Source: Chara braunii
Lineage: Eukaryota > Streptophyta > Charophyceae > Charales > Characeae
Direction: 5' to 3'
Assembly: GCA_003427395.1 (NCBI GenBank)
Contig: BFEA01000819.1
Coordinates: 232,506 to 296,505 of the forward strand
DNA length: 64,000 nucleotides
Shown: piece by piece, positions 17,831-31,046 of the stretch
Layout: each line of letters begins with the position of its first letter
Numbering within the stretch: position 1 is the stretch's first letter
The notes under the pieces: model-generated
Databases searched by the model: none
What the model saw: only the letters and a program-made list of their open reading frames with translations
Told to the model about the DNA's origin: nothing
Made by a program: the position numbers and the translations under genes

Positions 17831-20800
17831 TATCATCGTAGATGGGACCGCTCGGGTCGGGTTATCATCACCGCGCACGGGCACGTGCAGGACAGGCGAA
17901 CTTAGTTGCGCCTCATCGTGCCCGTACGGGATGACAGTTCCGCCGCGAGCCTTTTTGGGTGGGCGAATCGACGCACGGGAATGCGTGTAAGAGCGCGACT
18001 CGGATCTCGTTTACACGTGTTCTCGCGCGGCATTTGCGGGGCCAGACTTTGGATCGTCTAATTGCTTCGTAAGTTTCGATTATGCAAGATGCAACCATAT
18101 CACAATTCCATCGTGAGACAAGCAAAAATGAAAACAAAATCGCTATCGGGGCCAGATTCTTTTCCCATCTGCGGCTGCATCAGGTGCAGGCAAAGATTCG
18201 ACACAAACAAAAAGCAAGGACAGGGATTCTCCGCAAAAAGATAGACAAGCAGGCATAACATTCATACATCCATACATTCGACAATCATACACATAATGCA
18301 ATCGGGACGGACCTCGCGAGGACAGGTGTGAGCAAAAACCCAAGCCCCGATTCCAGAAAGCGGAAACGAAAATAAGAACGGGCAAACCGCCCGGAGCCGC
18401 AATCAAAATGTATGTACACAGGTGAAGAGGGGGAAGAAACAAAGAAACAGCAAATCTGTGTCCATCGAACTCAACTCTCTCCTTCTCTCTCTCTCTCTCT
18501 CCGATGCGGACAGTCCGTCGTCACGCACCAACCCACGAAGTTGTCACCCCGCTTAGTCCTCCCGCACCCGTCGGATTCGCCCGTGCCCACAGTCCGATGT
18601 GGCCCACGTCAATCCCGCGCGTTCGGCACCAGCCCGTCGGGTCGCCCAACTCCTACTCTACTCACCTCTTACTTCGCTCGTGTGCCGACCCTTCCTGATC
18701 GCGCAGCCCCGAGCTTCCAACAACGGGTTAAGAGAGCTGACTAATCACGCAACCGAAATTTGTAGTGTGCATGCATGCGCAAAGAACACGGAATTACTTG
18801 GGCTTAGAGTGGGGATTAGAGAGAAAGCATCTGCGTTCTGCATGATCGGACGGGGCGTGGGGGACGTAACCCTTCTCCACGCATCGATCCGAGCATGCAA
18901 GCCGCAGCTTACAAAAATTTCAGCAAAAGAAAGAGAGGGAGGGCGGAAGAGACGAAGTGCAAGAAGAAAGATACAGTTACAATGGCGCCCGCCCAAAATT
19001 ACAGTTACACACACGATTAAGGGCGTCCACTAATCAGAGTACCATTGCGGCCGCATGAAGAAGCGCGTAGACAAAAGGCGCCGCGCGACAGAAAAAATCC
19101 TGATTACTGAATTCCTAAATTCCTATCTAATGCGAAAAAGCAAAAAGCACAAATTCCAAAAGGAAAGTCCGAAATTTCGAGAGCCATCGGGGGCTCGACA
19201 AAATTCGAAAAAATTCAAAAGGAAATTAAAAAAGAACGAAGCAATTTTCCGCGCGATGTCCACGCCCAAAAGATCGAAACCGAACCGAAAGAAACGACGT
19301 CAACATTTATTAATCGCGCGCGCGTACGGCGACGCGTCAGACATCCATCCGACCAATCAATCAACCGGCCATCCCAAGACACACCCAGCTCCGTGCCCAG
19401 CCATTCGAAAAAGAAGCGACGAAAAGGACGAAAAATTGAGGACACTGATGCAATTTTCCACCGATCCCGATCTCACGCAATTGGCCCAATCTTCCCAGCT
19501 TAGGACCCCTCGTTGCAACTGTGCAGAAAATCGCGCGTTACAGAAAGTGGTTCGTCACAAATGTTTCTTTTGGATTTAGTTGCAATTTTCTTTCTGAAAT
19601 CCATGCATCTACGTAGGAATTATGAGCGCCTTAGCAAGCGAACTAGGAATTTGGTTCGGCAATTGGGAACTCTAGAAATTACGGGCGTTCTTCCCACTGA
19701 TTTTTACTTTCTTGCAAATGGATGTTCCCGTACTCACCCTTGAAAGATTTGTGAATTTTGCGTAGGAAGCTAAATAGACGTAGGATTTTGGCACGCTCAA
19801 TTCTGCGAGCTGATATTAATTTATTTTTTTTCAATATTGATGGAACGTAGTTGTTTCGGTGCGGCGGTGCCTTTTTCTTTTTTGCAATGGCGCCATGCGT
19901 GCAAGCTTTTCCTGCGCCCCCCTTTGAACCATGCCATCTTCACCTTTCTCCTCTTCGTGCCTTCCCTTCTTTCACCCGAAACTGTTTTCCATTCCCTCCC
20001 CCTCCGCACTTCGCCCCCACTCCTTCTCATCTGAATCTTGGTCCCGCTCCGCGCTACTCTTCGCGCTCTCCTCCCTATCGCCTTCGGCCCCATATAGAAA
20101 TTTCGTACCAACCCCCCCCCCCAAGGGTATTCGAAGTCGACAGGCGACTTTGTGTAAGGAGGATACTCCCCGCACGCTATGATCTGATTGGCTGCGAAGG
20201 AACTCGCGGGGATTGATATGGTTTTCCTTGAGCGATTAACCTGAACCCTCTTCTCGCATCTTCCTATCTTCGTCCCATTCTCTCTCATCTTCTATCTCCC
20301 TCTTCGCAATTATAAAATCTGCAAGCGCATCCAAAAAACTCTCTCTCAACCCATCAGCCAGCTGCAGGAAGTCGTGGCTATGTGATTTGCAAGTAGCGAG
20401 TTGAAAAGTCCTGACGAGCCGACAGCAGTGTATGTAAGGTCGTGCGCAAGGTGGTCATGATGAACTGCGGGATTTGATGTTTTTGCTAAGTTTTTCGTTA
20501 TTGCTCCAAATACGGCAAAACTGAATACAAACATACCCTAAAGCACATACATGTCAAGCAAAAAAAAAAAAAAAAAAAAAAAANNNNNNNNNNNNNNNNN
20601 NNNNNNNNNNNNNNNNNNNNNNNNNNNNNNNNNNNNNNNNNNNNNAAAAATTCAGGAAAATATGGCAGTTTCGGTGAAAAATTCGCCTTAACCGCTTCTT
20701 GGATTTGGGCAAGTTGGTGCAAAAGCTGAGTTGGTGGGGTAACGATCGTGGTGGTTTGGAGGTTGGTACGTGGCGGTCGAGATCGTCAATACCTGAGTGA

Positions 20801-21465
20801 GAAGTGTGTGCGAGTGGTTGCATGGCCAAATGTCATAACCAGAGAGCAGAAGGTCGGTGCGCCTTGATCTTCGTTTTTTTTTCTTATTATTTCTAGAAGC
20901 TAAGTTCATGGCGGAATGCCGATTTTTGTTATCGGATTTCTTTGTATGCTCATAACTATTTCTTTATCCATGGTCCCCTCCTTCAGTCAAGCTATGCTTC
21001 CACTTCCCTCTCTCTCTCGCTTTCTCGTTCCCTTTCTCTTATATATCTGATGAATGTCAAAACGACCCGAGGTTTCTTCGATCTCGCTCGCCCCTATTGA
21101 ATTCAATCGGATCTCACATGAACGAGCATCGTTGAATTCAAAGAGACCAGTAAGCCCCATGAGTTCTGATGGGTTGTCTATTTCACTTGTTGATGTGTCT
21201 CTTAAACCGTTGAGGATTCGTGTATGTGAGATTTGTTACACATGTGCATCGATTAGGCTAACTAAGCTAAAATCCCGGTGAAGTTATGAGAATGCATGTT
21301 TGTTTCTCCCTTACTTAATGATGGTTGTCAGTTTAATTGGATCGAACTCACCCTTCTTTTTTTGATCAGTTCGTCGAATGGATGAAATGCGATAAAGCAC
21401 GTAGCATTACGATTATTTACTTTTGCGATTGAACAACCGATTGGGAAAACTCACGTACTCAGAAT
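17831..21465. other. Non-coding, degraded repeats
   Basis: No supported gene. Holds a (CT)n tract at 18482-18502, a stretch at 19612-19670 resembling the 3' region of element B (14740-14790), C/T-rich sequence at 19920-20080, a poly-A run and an assembly gap (20584-20645). Confidence 0.5.
20584..20645. other. Assembly gap (N run) next to poly-A
   Basis: 62 Ns between a run of over 20 A and AAAAATTCAGG. Translations across it are meaningless. Confidence 0.99.
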
Positions 21466-21825
21466 TTGCTTGTGCCATGTAGACCGATTGTCCTGATCCG
21501 ATTGGGAGCCAACTCCCCGCATCCCTATCGAGGCCATTCCCGTATAACGAGGAAAGAACACGTGTATGCGAGTGGAATGTACGGGAAGCCGTCTCCAGAG
21601 GCTAGGGGTGGGCGCTATTATTTTTCACCCGAGACGAGGTGTTCGAGATTCATGGGCGCTGGTTTTGTCAATATCGATACTCACTTCCCTCCATACTTTT
21701 TATTATTGCCTTTTAACGAGCTGATTGTTATCCCGTGGACAACAGTAGCGCCCCGCCACCCCACTGACCCAACACTTTGTGCAGCGATTCCTGCCACGCT
21801 CAGCGTTGTTCGACTCTTTCGCTAG
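21466..21825 (+). pseudogene. Diverged LTR-ORF homologue D
   Basis: A frame of 119 codons: RITRKEHVYASGMYGKP, GRYYFSPETRCSRF, GAGFVNIDTHFPPYFLLLPF and NELIVIPWTTVAP. These are the N-terminal and core blocks of the 15577 ORF, closer to it than copy C. It ends early, before the basic C-terminus, where the LTR homology stops (about 21830). Confidence 0.6.
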
Positions 21826-22086
21826 ATTGAAGGACTTGATGAGACCGACATTGTCCAAAGTTTATTCAGACTTGACCTGTGACTGAGAGATTAAAAATTT
21901 TTAAAATTTAGCTCGGACGCTCATGGCGTTCGAGAGTAAAGTCGGTAGCTGACAGTGTTTCGTTTTTGTCGAAGCCGCAGAAGTGCGCAGACGTAGGAAC
22001 GCTAAAACTAAACCTATTTTACCTAAAATAGAGGGACGCGCCGGGTATAGGGCCGCGACGCGGAAGGAATAGGAAGATTCAGGGTT

Positions 22087-23700
22087 GTGGGCGTTGACTT
22101 CAAGACAGGAGGTCGAAAGGCCGAGGCTGAGGCCTACCCGCGTGAGCGATCTCTAGGCCGTGGATGGGCAACCATCCTCAGGGGAAGCGCTGGCAAAGGC
22201 AAGCTAGGCCTCTCGAGTGTGGGTTGGGCCTACTGGGGGCCTGCACCTCTACGTATAGAAGAGGTGCGGGTCTAGCTCCTGTGATAGGAGCTAGCCCAGT
22301 TGGTCACAGTGCAGGACTTCTACCAAGCAGGCACTGGGATCCAATCGCACAAGCCACTGGGCTAGGTCATTTTGGAGCTGGTCGCTGCTGTCTGATGCCA
22401 ACAAGGTCAGATCTGGCCGTCCGATCGTGAGGATCGCGCGGCCCAGATCAAGCGCACGCATATTGGCATGGTCGTGCGCAAGGAAGACACACATAAATCA
22501 AGAAACATCTCGAGTCCTTCCGGACTCGAACTCGAGCTTGTATTTCGACAGTTCATGGGTGTACCACGAACGACCTTTGGCAGCCAATGGCTTTTTAAGG
22601 GGGGGGGGGGAAACTAAAACGAACGAAGCGCCACTTGGCGCGATACGAAGTGACTGGGGCATTGAATGCCCCAGTGTACCTGACGGTGCCCGTTCTGACG
22701 GGCGACCGTTTCTTTCTTAGGTAGGTTTTTTTTTCTCCTTTTGTTTTTTGTCCCCTTTAGATTATATTCGGATTCTTTTTTAGATTCTGATTTAGTTTTT
22801 TTCTTTACTTCTTTTCTAAGAACCCCTCCCTCTCACGTTCTCATGAAGTGCTACGCCCAATGAACAGGCTGCTCGTTTCTAGCCTAGATTCATTCTCACT
22901 TGCACATCTACTGAGAATGGAGTTATGCCCATTTTTAGGGCGTCGGCTCATTTTTAGAGAGTTATTTTTTATTTTTATTTTCTTTATTTTGTTGTTGTTG
23001 TTGTTTCTTTAAGTTGCCCCCCCCCTCCTTGTGCGTGTGTTACAGAAGCTGCGCCCGTTCATTTTGAAAACGGGCAGCAACTTCTTAAAGGAGGAGTTGG
23101 GCGCCTGAATCTGGTGCTCGAGTTGCACCAAATGCAGGCGCGTGGGGGTGGGAGAAAAATAGGACCCCTTTGAGCTTGACCCTCTTTCGACTATGTGATA
23201 TGACTGAGGGGGCGGCCGTTCGTTTTGAACGGCCACTTGCCCCTGCACAAAAAAACGAGGGGGGGGGACAAAGAAAAAGAGAGAAAAAAAGAAAAGAAAA
23301 GGGGAGAAAAGGGGAACGACCGCGAATATGGTCGCGGCCATGGAACGGGTGCAGCCCCTAGAAGGTTCTAGAGGTTGATGGGACTGCGACTGTTCAACTG
23401 AACATGCAATCTTGAAATGGCTGAGTACAACCATTTCCAGAAGCATCTAGCCTAGGAAAACGGTCAGGTACTCCTAGAGATTGATGTCTCTGGTTCTCAT
23501 AGAGGAAAGCAAGACACAATGCTTCTGGCTGTTGATTTAGATCAAGGGTCAGGAGCACTGACTAAATTTGCCAGGCAGTGGGCAAAGTAGCTTCCCACAT
23601 GCCTTCAGCTCAGGCTGGCTATAAAAGTCAACACTCCACCCAGCAGCCTCACACTGGTGGCAGTGTTGTTGGGCCATTCACTTGAGTGAATGCTGGCTGG
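22087..23700. repeat. Field of short perfect inverted repeats
   Basis: At least 15 separate hairpins with 6-10 bp perfect stems and short loops, for example 22162-22177 (GGATGG, loop GCAA), 22243-22267, 22272-22294, 22410-22449, 22452-22479, 22511-22528, 22628-22641, 22653-22675 (10 bp), 22688-22703, 23053-23075, 23101-23141 (nested), 23208-23243 (nested), 23320-23337, 23358-23371, 23391-23404, 23675-23692. No long ORF. The hairpins are different in sequence, so this is not a simple tandem repeat. Confidence 0.75.
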
Positions 23701-23716
23701 CTGCTACTGTGGGTCG

Positions 23717-23761
23717 GTGCTGCTGGTGGAGGTGCTGCTGGTGGAGGTGCTGCTGGTGGAG
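23717..23761. repeat. 15-bp tandem repeat, three copies
   Basis: Unit GTGCTGCTGGTGGAG repeats three times without change. Confidence 0.95.
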
Positions 23762-23959
23762 AGTTGGAGGTCTGCAGGATGAGGGGAGATGCTGCTGGAG
23801 GAGGAGAGGAGAGGCAGCCATATCCAAGGGCTGGAGACTCTGCCCCATCCTTGTGCTGGTGCTGCGGCGGTAGGACTGCATCAGGGTTCGGACGTTGCGG
23901 CAAGCGGCACCTATTTTAGTGGGGTGTGTTTTGTCGGACTGCTGCCTCGACATCAATAC

Positions 23960-24330
23960 CTTCCTAAGGGAAGGTGCTGCCGGATTTGACGTGCGCACCA
24001 ATGTTTTTTTAATGTGAGTGTGGGGAGGTGTTGTTCAATCAGCGGCACGGCAACGGCAGTGTATCTGGTGGGGTTACGCTGCCAAAGTTTTGACTCGGTG
24101 GCAATTTCTTTTTAGTGAGGAAGTGCTGCCGTTTTTTTTGGCCCGGCGGCAGCAACGTTGTCAGTGAGGAAGTGCTGCCGTTTTTTTTGGCACAGCGGCA
24201 ACGACGCTGTCAGTGAGGAAGTGCTGCCGTTTTTTTTGACACGGTGGTAGCGACGTTGTCAGTGGGGAAGTGCTGCCATTTTTTTTTGGCACGGTGGCAG
24301 CAACATTTTTTAGTGGGATTATGCTTCCGA
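23960..24330. repeat. 49-bp tandem array, hairpin-forming
   Basis: Units begin at 24114, 24163, 24212, 24261 and 24312 (spacing 49-51); weaker units are visible near 24014 and 24064. Each has AGTGAGGAAGTGCTGCCG, T8, then GGC-rich sequence ending GGCAGCAAC, so GCTGCCG can pair with CGGCAGC across the T run. Confidence 0.85.
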
Positions 24331-26616
24331 TTTTATTTGGCGGCGACACAACATTGTGAAGGGAGGTGCCGCCGGATTTACCGCTTGGCGTCAACATTGG
24401 TATCTGATTCAGCATTTGTGTGGTTGTGTGGGAAAGTGTTGTCCGTTTGGCACCACGGTAGGCGGCGGTGCTGCCAGACGACCATGGTACCAGTTTTGGC
24501 GATACGACGAATGGGAGCCACCGTTGTTTTTTTTGTGGTGCGCAGGGGTTATGGAGGATCCCCGTGTGGCCTACAGGTTAGGCTTGTGCTGGTGCACGAT
24601 TGGGTCTGTGTGGCAGTGGTGCGTGGACCGGCGGCATGAAGAGAGCGCGAAGTGAATGCTAGAGGCAATGGCTATTGGAGTTGCAGCGCTTGTGGTTTGC
24701 ATCGGAAGGACATCTTTTTTTTGGGGGTGGCTCGCAGCACATGCGGTTTGGACGAGGGCCACCTTTATTTTTTTTGCGGCGCGCAGTGCGAGTGGTTTTC
24801 AGTTCTGAACCATCTGGTGATGCGGGCGATGATACGGGACTGCATTGAGACCATCTGGGACCATTTTGGGACCACGTGGGGCTGGTTTTGAACTTGGGAT
24901 CGACATGTTAATGTGGCTATTTTGAGCAGATATGGTAACTGGAGGTGGCGTGGACTTGCAGTTGGTTGGGAAGTATCCTTGGTGGTGAAGGTGCAGTTTG
25001 CGTTGGGATTGTCAGGGATGTTGGGGCGACATGGGTTTGGATCATAGGAACACCCTCTTTGAGGGTTGTCTCATTCAGACATCTCAGTGGACCCAACCTT
25101 GGTGTGATCAGGCACTCGGACAAGGACGCGGACCTTCATTCATGAGAGAGGTCACAGCTTGTGGAGTTGTGAGCTGCCTATTCTACGGGGATCATTTTCT
25201 TTTGATTGGAATATTACTCAGCTTTCTTGAGTGAACCGGATCAAACTTCACTCAAGGTCAGTTAGTTGAATGACTCAAATATCCTTTCACACCTATGTAA
25301 ACCCGGACTTTGCTTGACCTTGATTGTTTTGAATGTTCAAAAAAAAAGGTAGAGTAAAGTTGTGTGAGTCATGCATGTGAATGGAAAGGTTTAACTTGAG
25401 TATGAAATTGTACTGTATTTTTTTTAACTTGTTTTCTTTGTATGTTGTGCAGGTAGGTAGAAGGATGCCTACAAGGGAGTTTGATTTATGCATATTTGGG
25501 ACAAATATAAAGGATCGTCTTCCTTCTACTTACTACCTACCTTCTTGTAAAAAACAAACTTGTCATTTTGAAAATGCTTAATCTAGCGAGTATCGTAAAA
25601 ATAGTTTTAAATAAAGAAGACATAGTTAATTTGATCTCGTTTTTTCCTGACTTCTACCTGTTTTATCCCGAATGACCTTATTCACCTGTACTTGTCCAAA
25701 TGATTCTCGTTCTTTACCTTTCGTGAATTCTTTTCGTCTACGTGACCCTGAACTTAGGAGAAACGAAAAATATATGAAAGCTACTTGTAGTGGACACATA
25801 TCTTCTATCTCTAGGAAGCATCTGGGGCGGGGGTTCGTTGTTTTAGGAGCAGACCCTGTTATCGACCCAGAGTGGACCGTTCTACTGGAGGGTACTTTGC
25901 CCATTCGGTGGAGACGGTCCGACTTCTGAAATCCGAGTCTTGTGCTCGGACGAGGAGGGGGAGCACCCCAAACCACTTCCTAGAGGGAGAGGCATGTAAC
26001 ACTTCAAGCAATGCCCCTGATCAAGAATCATTTGCAAAGTAGCTTGTCATCTGAAAATATTGAAAACGGATGAAGACAGATATGTGTGTCAAATCTTAGG
26101 TCGGCGGTAGGCTGAGATGAATGACTTTGACGGCGCTTCTCATCAAGTCAAAATGGAGGCGGTCTGACTGCCTTGTCGACTGCATCAAGATTATTGTCAG
26201 TAGTCGCGCCTTGTTAGCGGTTGTATGATTCTTTTGTGGAATTCAACCCAGGATGGTCGGATTTTATTTGATATTGTAATATTAGATGTATCAAATAAAG
26301 ATTTGGATTCTCCCAATTATTACTTTGGATTGAATGTACCTTCTCATCGACTACGGTCAACTCTTTTTTATGTAATTATATATAGTTATTATAATTTTTG
26401 TTTGACTGTGTGTCTAAGGGACTAGGATTGAGTGATGGGTTTCACGCTTGGTCGAGACCCGTCCTAGTCGGCCTACGTTTGGTCCGTACCTAGGAGATCA
26501 GCGTCATAGGAACGGACGACATTCGGGTCCACTTGGCGTTAACCAAGCGTATCTATACTACAACGAACGAGCAAACGCCCTCGGCTGGTCTACCTTTGCG
26601 ACTCCATCTTAAAGTT
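24331..26616. other. No gene seen
   Basis: G/T-biased sequence to about 25000, then mixed. Short open frames have no recognisable motif. Confidence 0.4.
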
Positions 26617-26920
26617 TTCGCACGTGGGTCTGTAGCTCGGCAGGGATACGCCCCTAAGCGTGGTGATAGCCCCTTAGGGAAGGAAAGCTCATGCCCCGCG
26701 GAAACCTATCCTATCGGACCGTGGGATGTATAGCTGGCGCAAACGGCTAGAGCGGCGAAAGAACGACATCACCGAGGCCATCTTGGTGGTTTGCGGGATT
26801 ATCCTGCGTTGCTCCCAAGTTGTCTTCTATTTTATTTTGTTTTAACTTCTGCTTGACATAGTCGGGAGGGCTCTCGCCTTTGCGAAAATTGCGGGAGCCG
26901 ATGCGCTCAACAACGTTATC
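26617..26920 (+). repeat. Dispersed repeat, copy 1
   Basis: Aligns along about 300 bp with 28905-29215 in the same orientation (shared AGGGATACGCCCCTAAG, GAGCGGCGAA, GGAGCCGATGCGCT), at visibly reduced identity. It is followed by an LTR-family remnant. Nature unknown. Confidence 0.7.
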
Positions 26921-26959
26921 GAAAAATGGTGTTCCACATCCGGACACGTGGGGAAGACG

Positions 26960-27345
26960 AACACAAGGAACAAGCGACCAGGTTAAGGTCATCCACGTCG
27001 AATTCCGAGCTTTGTGACGACCATCGTCGGGATCTTATTCAAAAACGAGATTCCACGTGCGTACCTTCGCATTTCCATTCTGACATCGGCTAGCCTGCAT
27101 GGAGGTTCAATGATATTTTTTGGATTGAATGGATGTTTGAAACTTGTGCATTTTTATCCCTTTCCCGTGCGACGATGACTTTACATTACGCGGGGGACTT
27201 CATTTTCGTTTGTGTCCCCACACTCAATTTCTTAAATATTGCACACCCCATTTTGTTGTTTTTCAAGGCCTATTAAGAACAAATTATAACTCTGATCGGA
27301 AGGTAGCGCAGGGCGTGAGGTTGGAACATCACAGGGAAGGGACAA
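26960..27345 (+). repeat. LTR-family remnant E (3' half)
   Basis: Contains TTTTTTGGATTGAATGGATG, TGTGTCCCCACACTCAATTT and the end GGGCGTGAGGTTGG, all in the order of the element B LTR. Upstream, one frame reads NSELCDDHRRDLIQKRDSTC, matching the basic C-terminus (DSELTSERRRDLIRKRNTR) of the LTR ORF. Confidence 0.7.
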
Positions 27346-27879
27346 ACGTGCAATACCTCCCTTACGTAGGGATGTAACCTCCCTTCACTAAGAAAGGTAG
27401 ATAGTCAGGTAGGCAGTGAACAGTGAAAGAATTTGAGAGAAGAGTATAACATTTTTTTCCTTTTTTCCCTCAAAATAAGCCATATTATATTATTCTTCTC
27501 TCAAATTCACCATTTCAGTACCTACCAAAAAATACTCCTAAGTCTATGTGGGGGACCCCTGGAAGCATGGCAACCTCTCACAATCAAGGGGTTGCATGTT
27601 GGCCCCCACCCTAGTCGGCAATGGTCGGGGAGTAGGCTGGGGACGCCGGTAGGGGGGAGGGGAGGGGTGAGAGGGGTTGCGGCTAACACAAAGGCCGGGC
27701 ATTTTGCAAGTAGCTGCAACTCCCATCAATTTCCCTCACCTGCATCGAGCAACACTAGTGTCTAATGCCGAGACTCTCACACACATCATAGGCAACCCAC
27801 ATAGTAGGCACACACATGTACACCCCTGATGGTCGAATACCATACCAATACCGACCAGGTAAAGCAATTTGACTTGTGA

Positions 27880-28640
27880 TTCGCAACCTCACGCCACACG
27901 CTGCGTTTCATACCGAGGAATGCCCAATCAAAGTAATTGGGGGTGTGGCCGAGGATTTTAGTCAAGAGTTGAATCACCCGGATGGAACGGGGGATTTTGG
28001 CTTCATTCCAAGGTTACTCCAAAAATTAAGGTCGACAGAGAGGGCTAAGCGGAAACACTAGGGAATTCGAGAGGTAGGCAGGCCAATGTGCGAGGTATGA
28101 CCAAAATTCAGCTTCGCCGGGGGCCTAGGGAATGCGCATGATGCAACCGCCGCTAGGTATTAGGAAGAAAAAGGGAAAACGTGGAACCTACCACTTCTCT
28201 CGCGCCAGATTCATGTTGACTCTATTGCAAGAACCCAAGAGATAAGGAGCATCTAAGTCCCCGAGTCAGATTCATCAAGTCTGCGGGGTCGACCAGGAAC
28301 GTCGTCGTTTGATTGGGGTGGGGTTGGGGGAACCCAGGCTCGGAAGCTTACTAGTAGGGCACCCGTGCTGCGAGAGAATTCTTGAAACCAAGCCGATCCT
28401 TCGTATCCCAGCGCCAGCCTCTGCCAGGAATACGAGTCAGACTGGGCCCGCCACGTGGAGTGGGCCGTCGCCCAAGGCAGCACCGTTAAATCAGTATAAG
28501 GTAGAATCAAGGGTGGGGAAGAAAACCGATCAATCAGCACAAACCCACTCCCCCCTATATGACAGCCTTGGACGGGTTGTATAGATGAACCCGGTCGTTT
28601 CGCAACAACGCACTTCGTGTATCTGCATCGCAATACACAT
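27880..28640 (-). repeat. LTR-family remnant F (minus)
   Basis: Reading minus it ends GGCGTGAGGTTGCGAATCACA, and includes a 28633-28253 frame with GSGFVLIDRFSSPPLILPY and TDLTVLPWATA, the core of the LTR ORF. Strongly diverged from element B. Confidence 0.6.
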
Positions 28641-28904
28641 TGTCTTCATCTACAATTGAGAATTGTGGGAGGATGTTGTGGCGGATCGACGAGAGGGTCG
28701 AGCACGGGCAGTTAGCCACGCTCACATGTAGGGTAGTAGTAAATCTCGAATCCATGCAAACCTTGATGGGTTCCACTCCACTCTCTCCCACTTAACAAGA
28801 TTCAAGTTTAGGGACACAGTATCTTTAGTCACCCAATCGTTATGGCCGGGTAGCAAGGACATAGAGCGACGCGTGAAGCACACGCTGTCGAGTGCATTTC
28901 GTAC

Positions 28905-29215
28905 GTGGGTTAGTAGCTTAGTAGGGATACGCCCCTAAGGGTGGTGACAGCCTCTTAGGGAAGGCAAGTTGTGCCCCGCGAAAACCTATCCTGTCGTAGG
29001 GAACCGTGGGAAGTACGGCTGGCGGACCATGTTAGAGCGGCGAAGGGACGACACGACCACGAGACGGTTCGTGGGATTATTTTGCATCGTCCTCGAGTTG
29101 TCTCTTGGTTTGCTTTTGTTTATCTCTTGTGTGACATGGCAGGGAGGGCTCCCACGCTTTGCAAAAAAGCAGGAGCCGATGCGCTTGACAATGCGACCGA
29201 TACCTCTGGTTACAG
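28905..29215 (+). repeat. Dispersed repeat, copy 2
   Basis: Second copy of the repeat at 26617-26920. Includes a potential stem CCCCTAAG..CTTAGGG. No coding signal common to both copies. Confidence 0.7.
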
Positions 29216-31046
29216 CGACCAGTCGGGTGGTACGCATGACAACCTGACATGTGGCACTTGCACGTGAGAGGGAAGAGAGGGAAAAGTGGGCTATAATTCC
29301 CCACGCTCATGGATAGCGCCAAAAATTGGCAAGGGGCGGGGAAGGCAAGGGGAGATCAACACACTCATGCATACAGGCAAACGTTCGATACCCCCACCTT
29401 TTCCCCAGGTTACACCCACAATGCTTTACAACTGTGGCATCCCTCCACATCCATACATCCATACATTTTGGACAACGAAGCACCCAATATCCATAAACCC
29501 TCTTAACCAACGTCATGCATGCGACTAAGAACCCATGCTTAGTCTACTGCACACATAACACTTGGACAAAGCAGCAATAGGGACAATTGTGAATCCCTCA
29601 CTATTCAAAATTCCACAATACCGGCCTCCATCACGCACAACCCCCAACTACCAGAACGCCAACCAGCCATAGCTACAAGGCCCTGCCGTTGGCTACATTT
29701 ATCTCAACCACCGATCAGTCCCTCTCACTACACGTACCCCCAAGTATACCGCTAATCCCACCTCACGTCGTCACTCCGCACGTCAGTTGGGCTCATCAAG
29801 CCTTTTCGGCGTCGTGGTCTTCGCGCATAGCTCATGCATCATTGCAGTCGAGATCAAAGAGGAGGAGAGGAAGGAGTTGTGAGAACATATAGCGCGGAAG
29901 GCAGCGGGGTGCCGGCATGTGGTGCGGGCAGCAAGGGATGTAAATAAATAGGATAAAGGAAGAGTGGCGGTTCCAGAACGATCGAAGGATGCAGGGTGGT
30001 TGGTATTCCTAGTTCAATTGGGGTGGTCGTCCAAGCTGCACACTCACGTGCGCTTTCGTAGCATTGATCCTGTCATCCCAACTGCCGACCAATCGATTGC
30101 CCTGAAGGGAAAGAGGAGGATCAGGTGTAGAGTCTAGGGGAGACGAAAAAACATGCACGAAGAAGCGCTCAGCTAGAGGGGAATATGGCGCTCACGCCCA
30201 TAGCAGGAACCGAGCTTACACGCCGTGCACGAATTCAAAAGATAGTCGCGTGCGCTTAAGCACAAAGAAAATTGAAATGTCGCCAACCAAATTCCTAATT
30301 GTTTCTTGGATTTCTTCGTACGCTCGCTAACAGTCCGCGCAGAGAAATAATTTGAAGAAGGAAAGGGGCAATCTTAAAAGATGCATGCCATTAACCTCAA
30401 CAATAAGGAATGGACCCGACTTTTCCTGATCCGCTAAGATCCGTGCTTCGGGGCTTACTTATGATGTTACTCTGAAGGGTATGTGTGACCGTGAAGTACG
30501 GATCCCAGCTTATCATGCTTGTGATGTGCGGGGGAGTCCCGAAAAAATTGTAGTCCCTCAAATATCTGACGGTGATGTGTCCCAGTTCCTTTCATGACCA
30601 AGGCGGCCTCTTCATTGTCAACTGGCCCTGAACACCCACTAATTTACTCAGGGTGCATCCCGCACCTTTTTACGCCTCCTTTTTATTATACAACCAATAG
30701 GGCGGCCACTTCATCGTGTGTTGGCCCGATCGCTAGTTTTTTCCTCCTTAGAGCGTGATTCTTTGTGCACTCTTTCGTTGTTGCCTTGATATGAAAAGAG
30801 GGCAACAAGAAGGAGAACTAAAAGAACAAGGAGGGGGATCTGAGACGAAGTGATCAACTTGAAGTTCGGGATTAAGAGTTGGAAGGAGAGAAAAAAGAAA
30901 AGTCGCCAAAGCTCCAGGTGTCATTGGCGCGTCCACTTCATTGAAGTGAGATCCGCTACTGCGTGAATCATCCATCATCGCAGACTTTGATTTTCGGAAC
31001 CCGTCATCACCAAATGGGTCTCTATATACAGGCGTCGCCCCCGCCT
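29216..31046. other. No gene seen
   Basis: Mixed composition; short frames lack motifs. Nothing supportable. Confidence 0.4.

Noticed and set aside
20498-20829. Open frames across Ns
   Set aside because: They run through an assembly gap; the same applies to 42612-42970 and 57307-57561.
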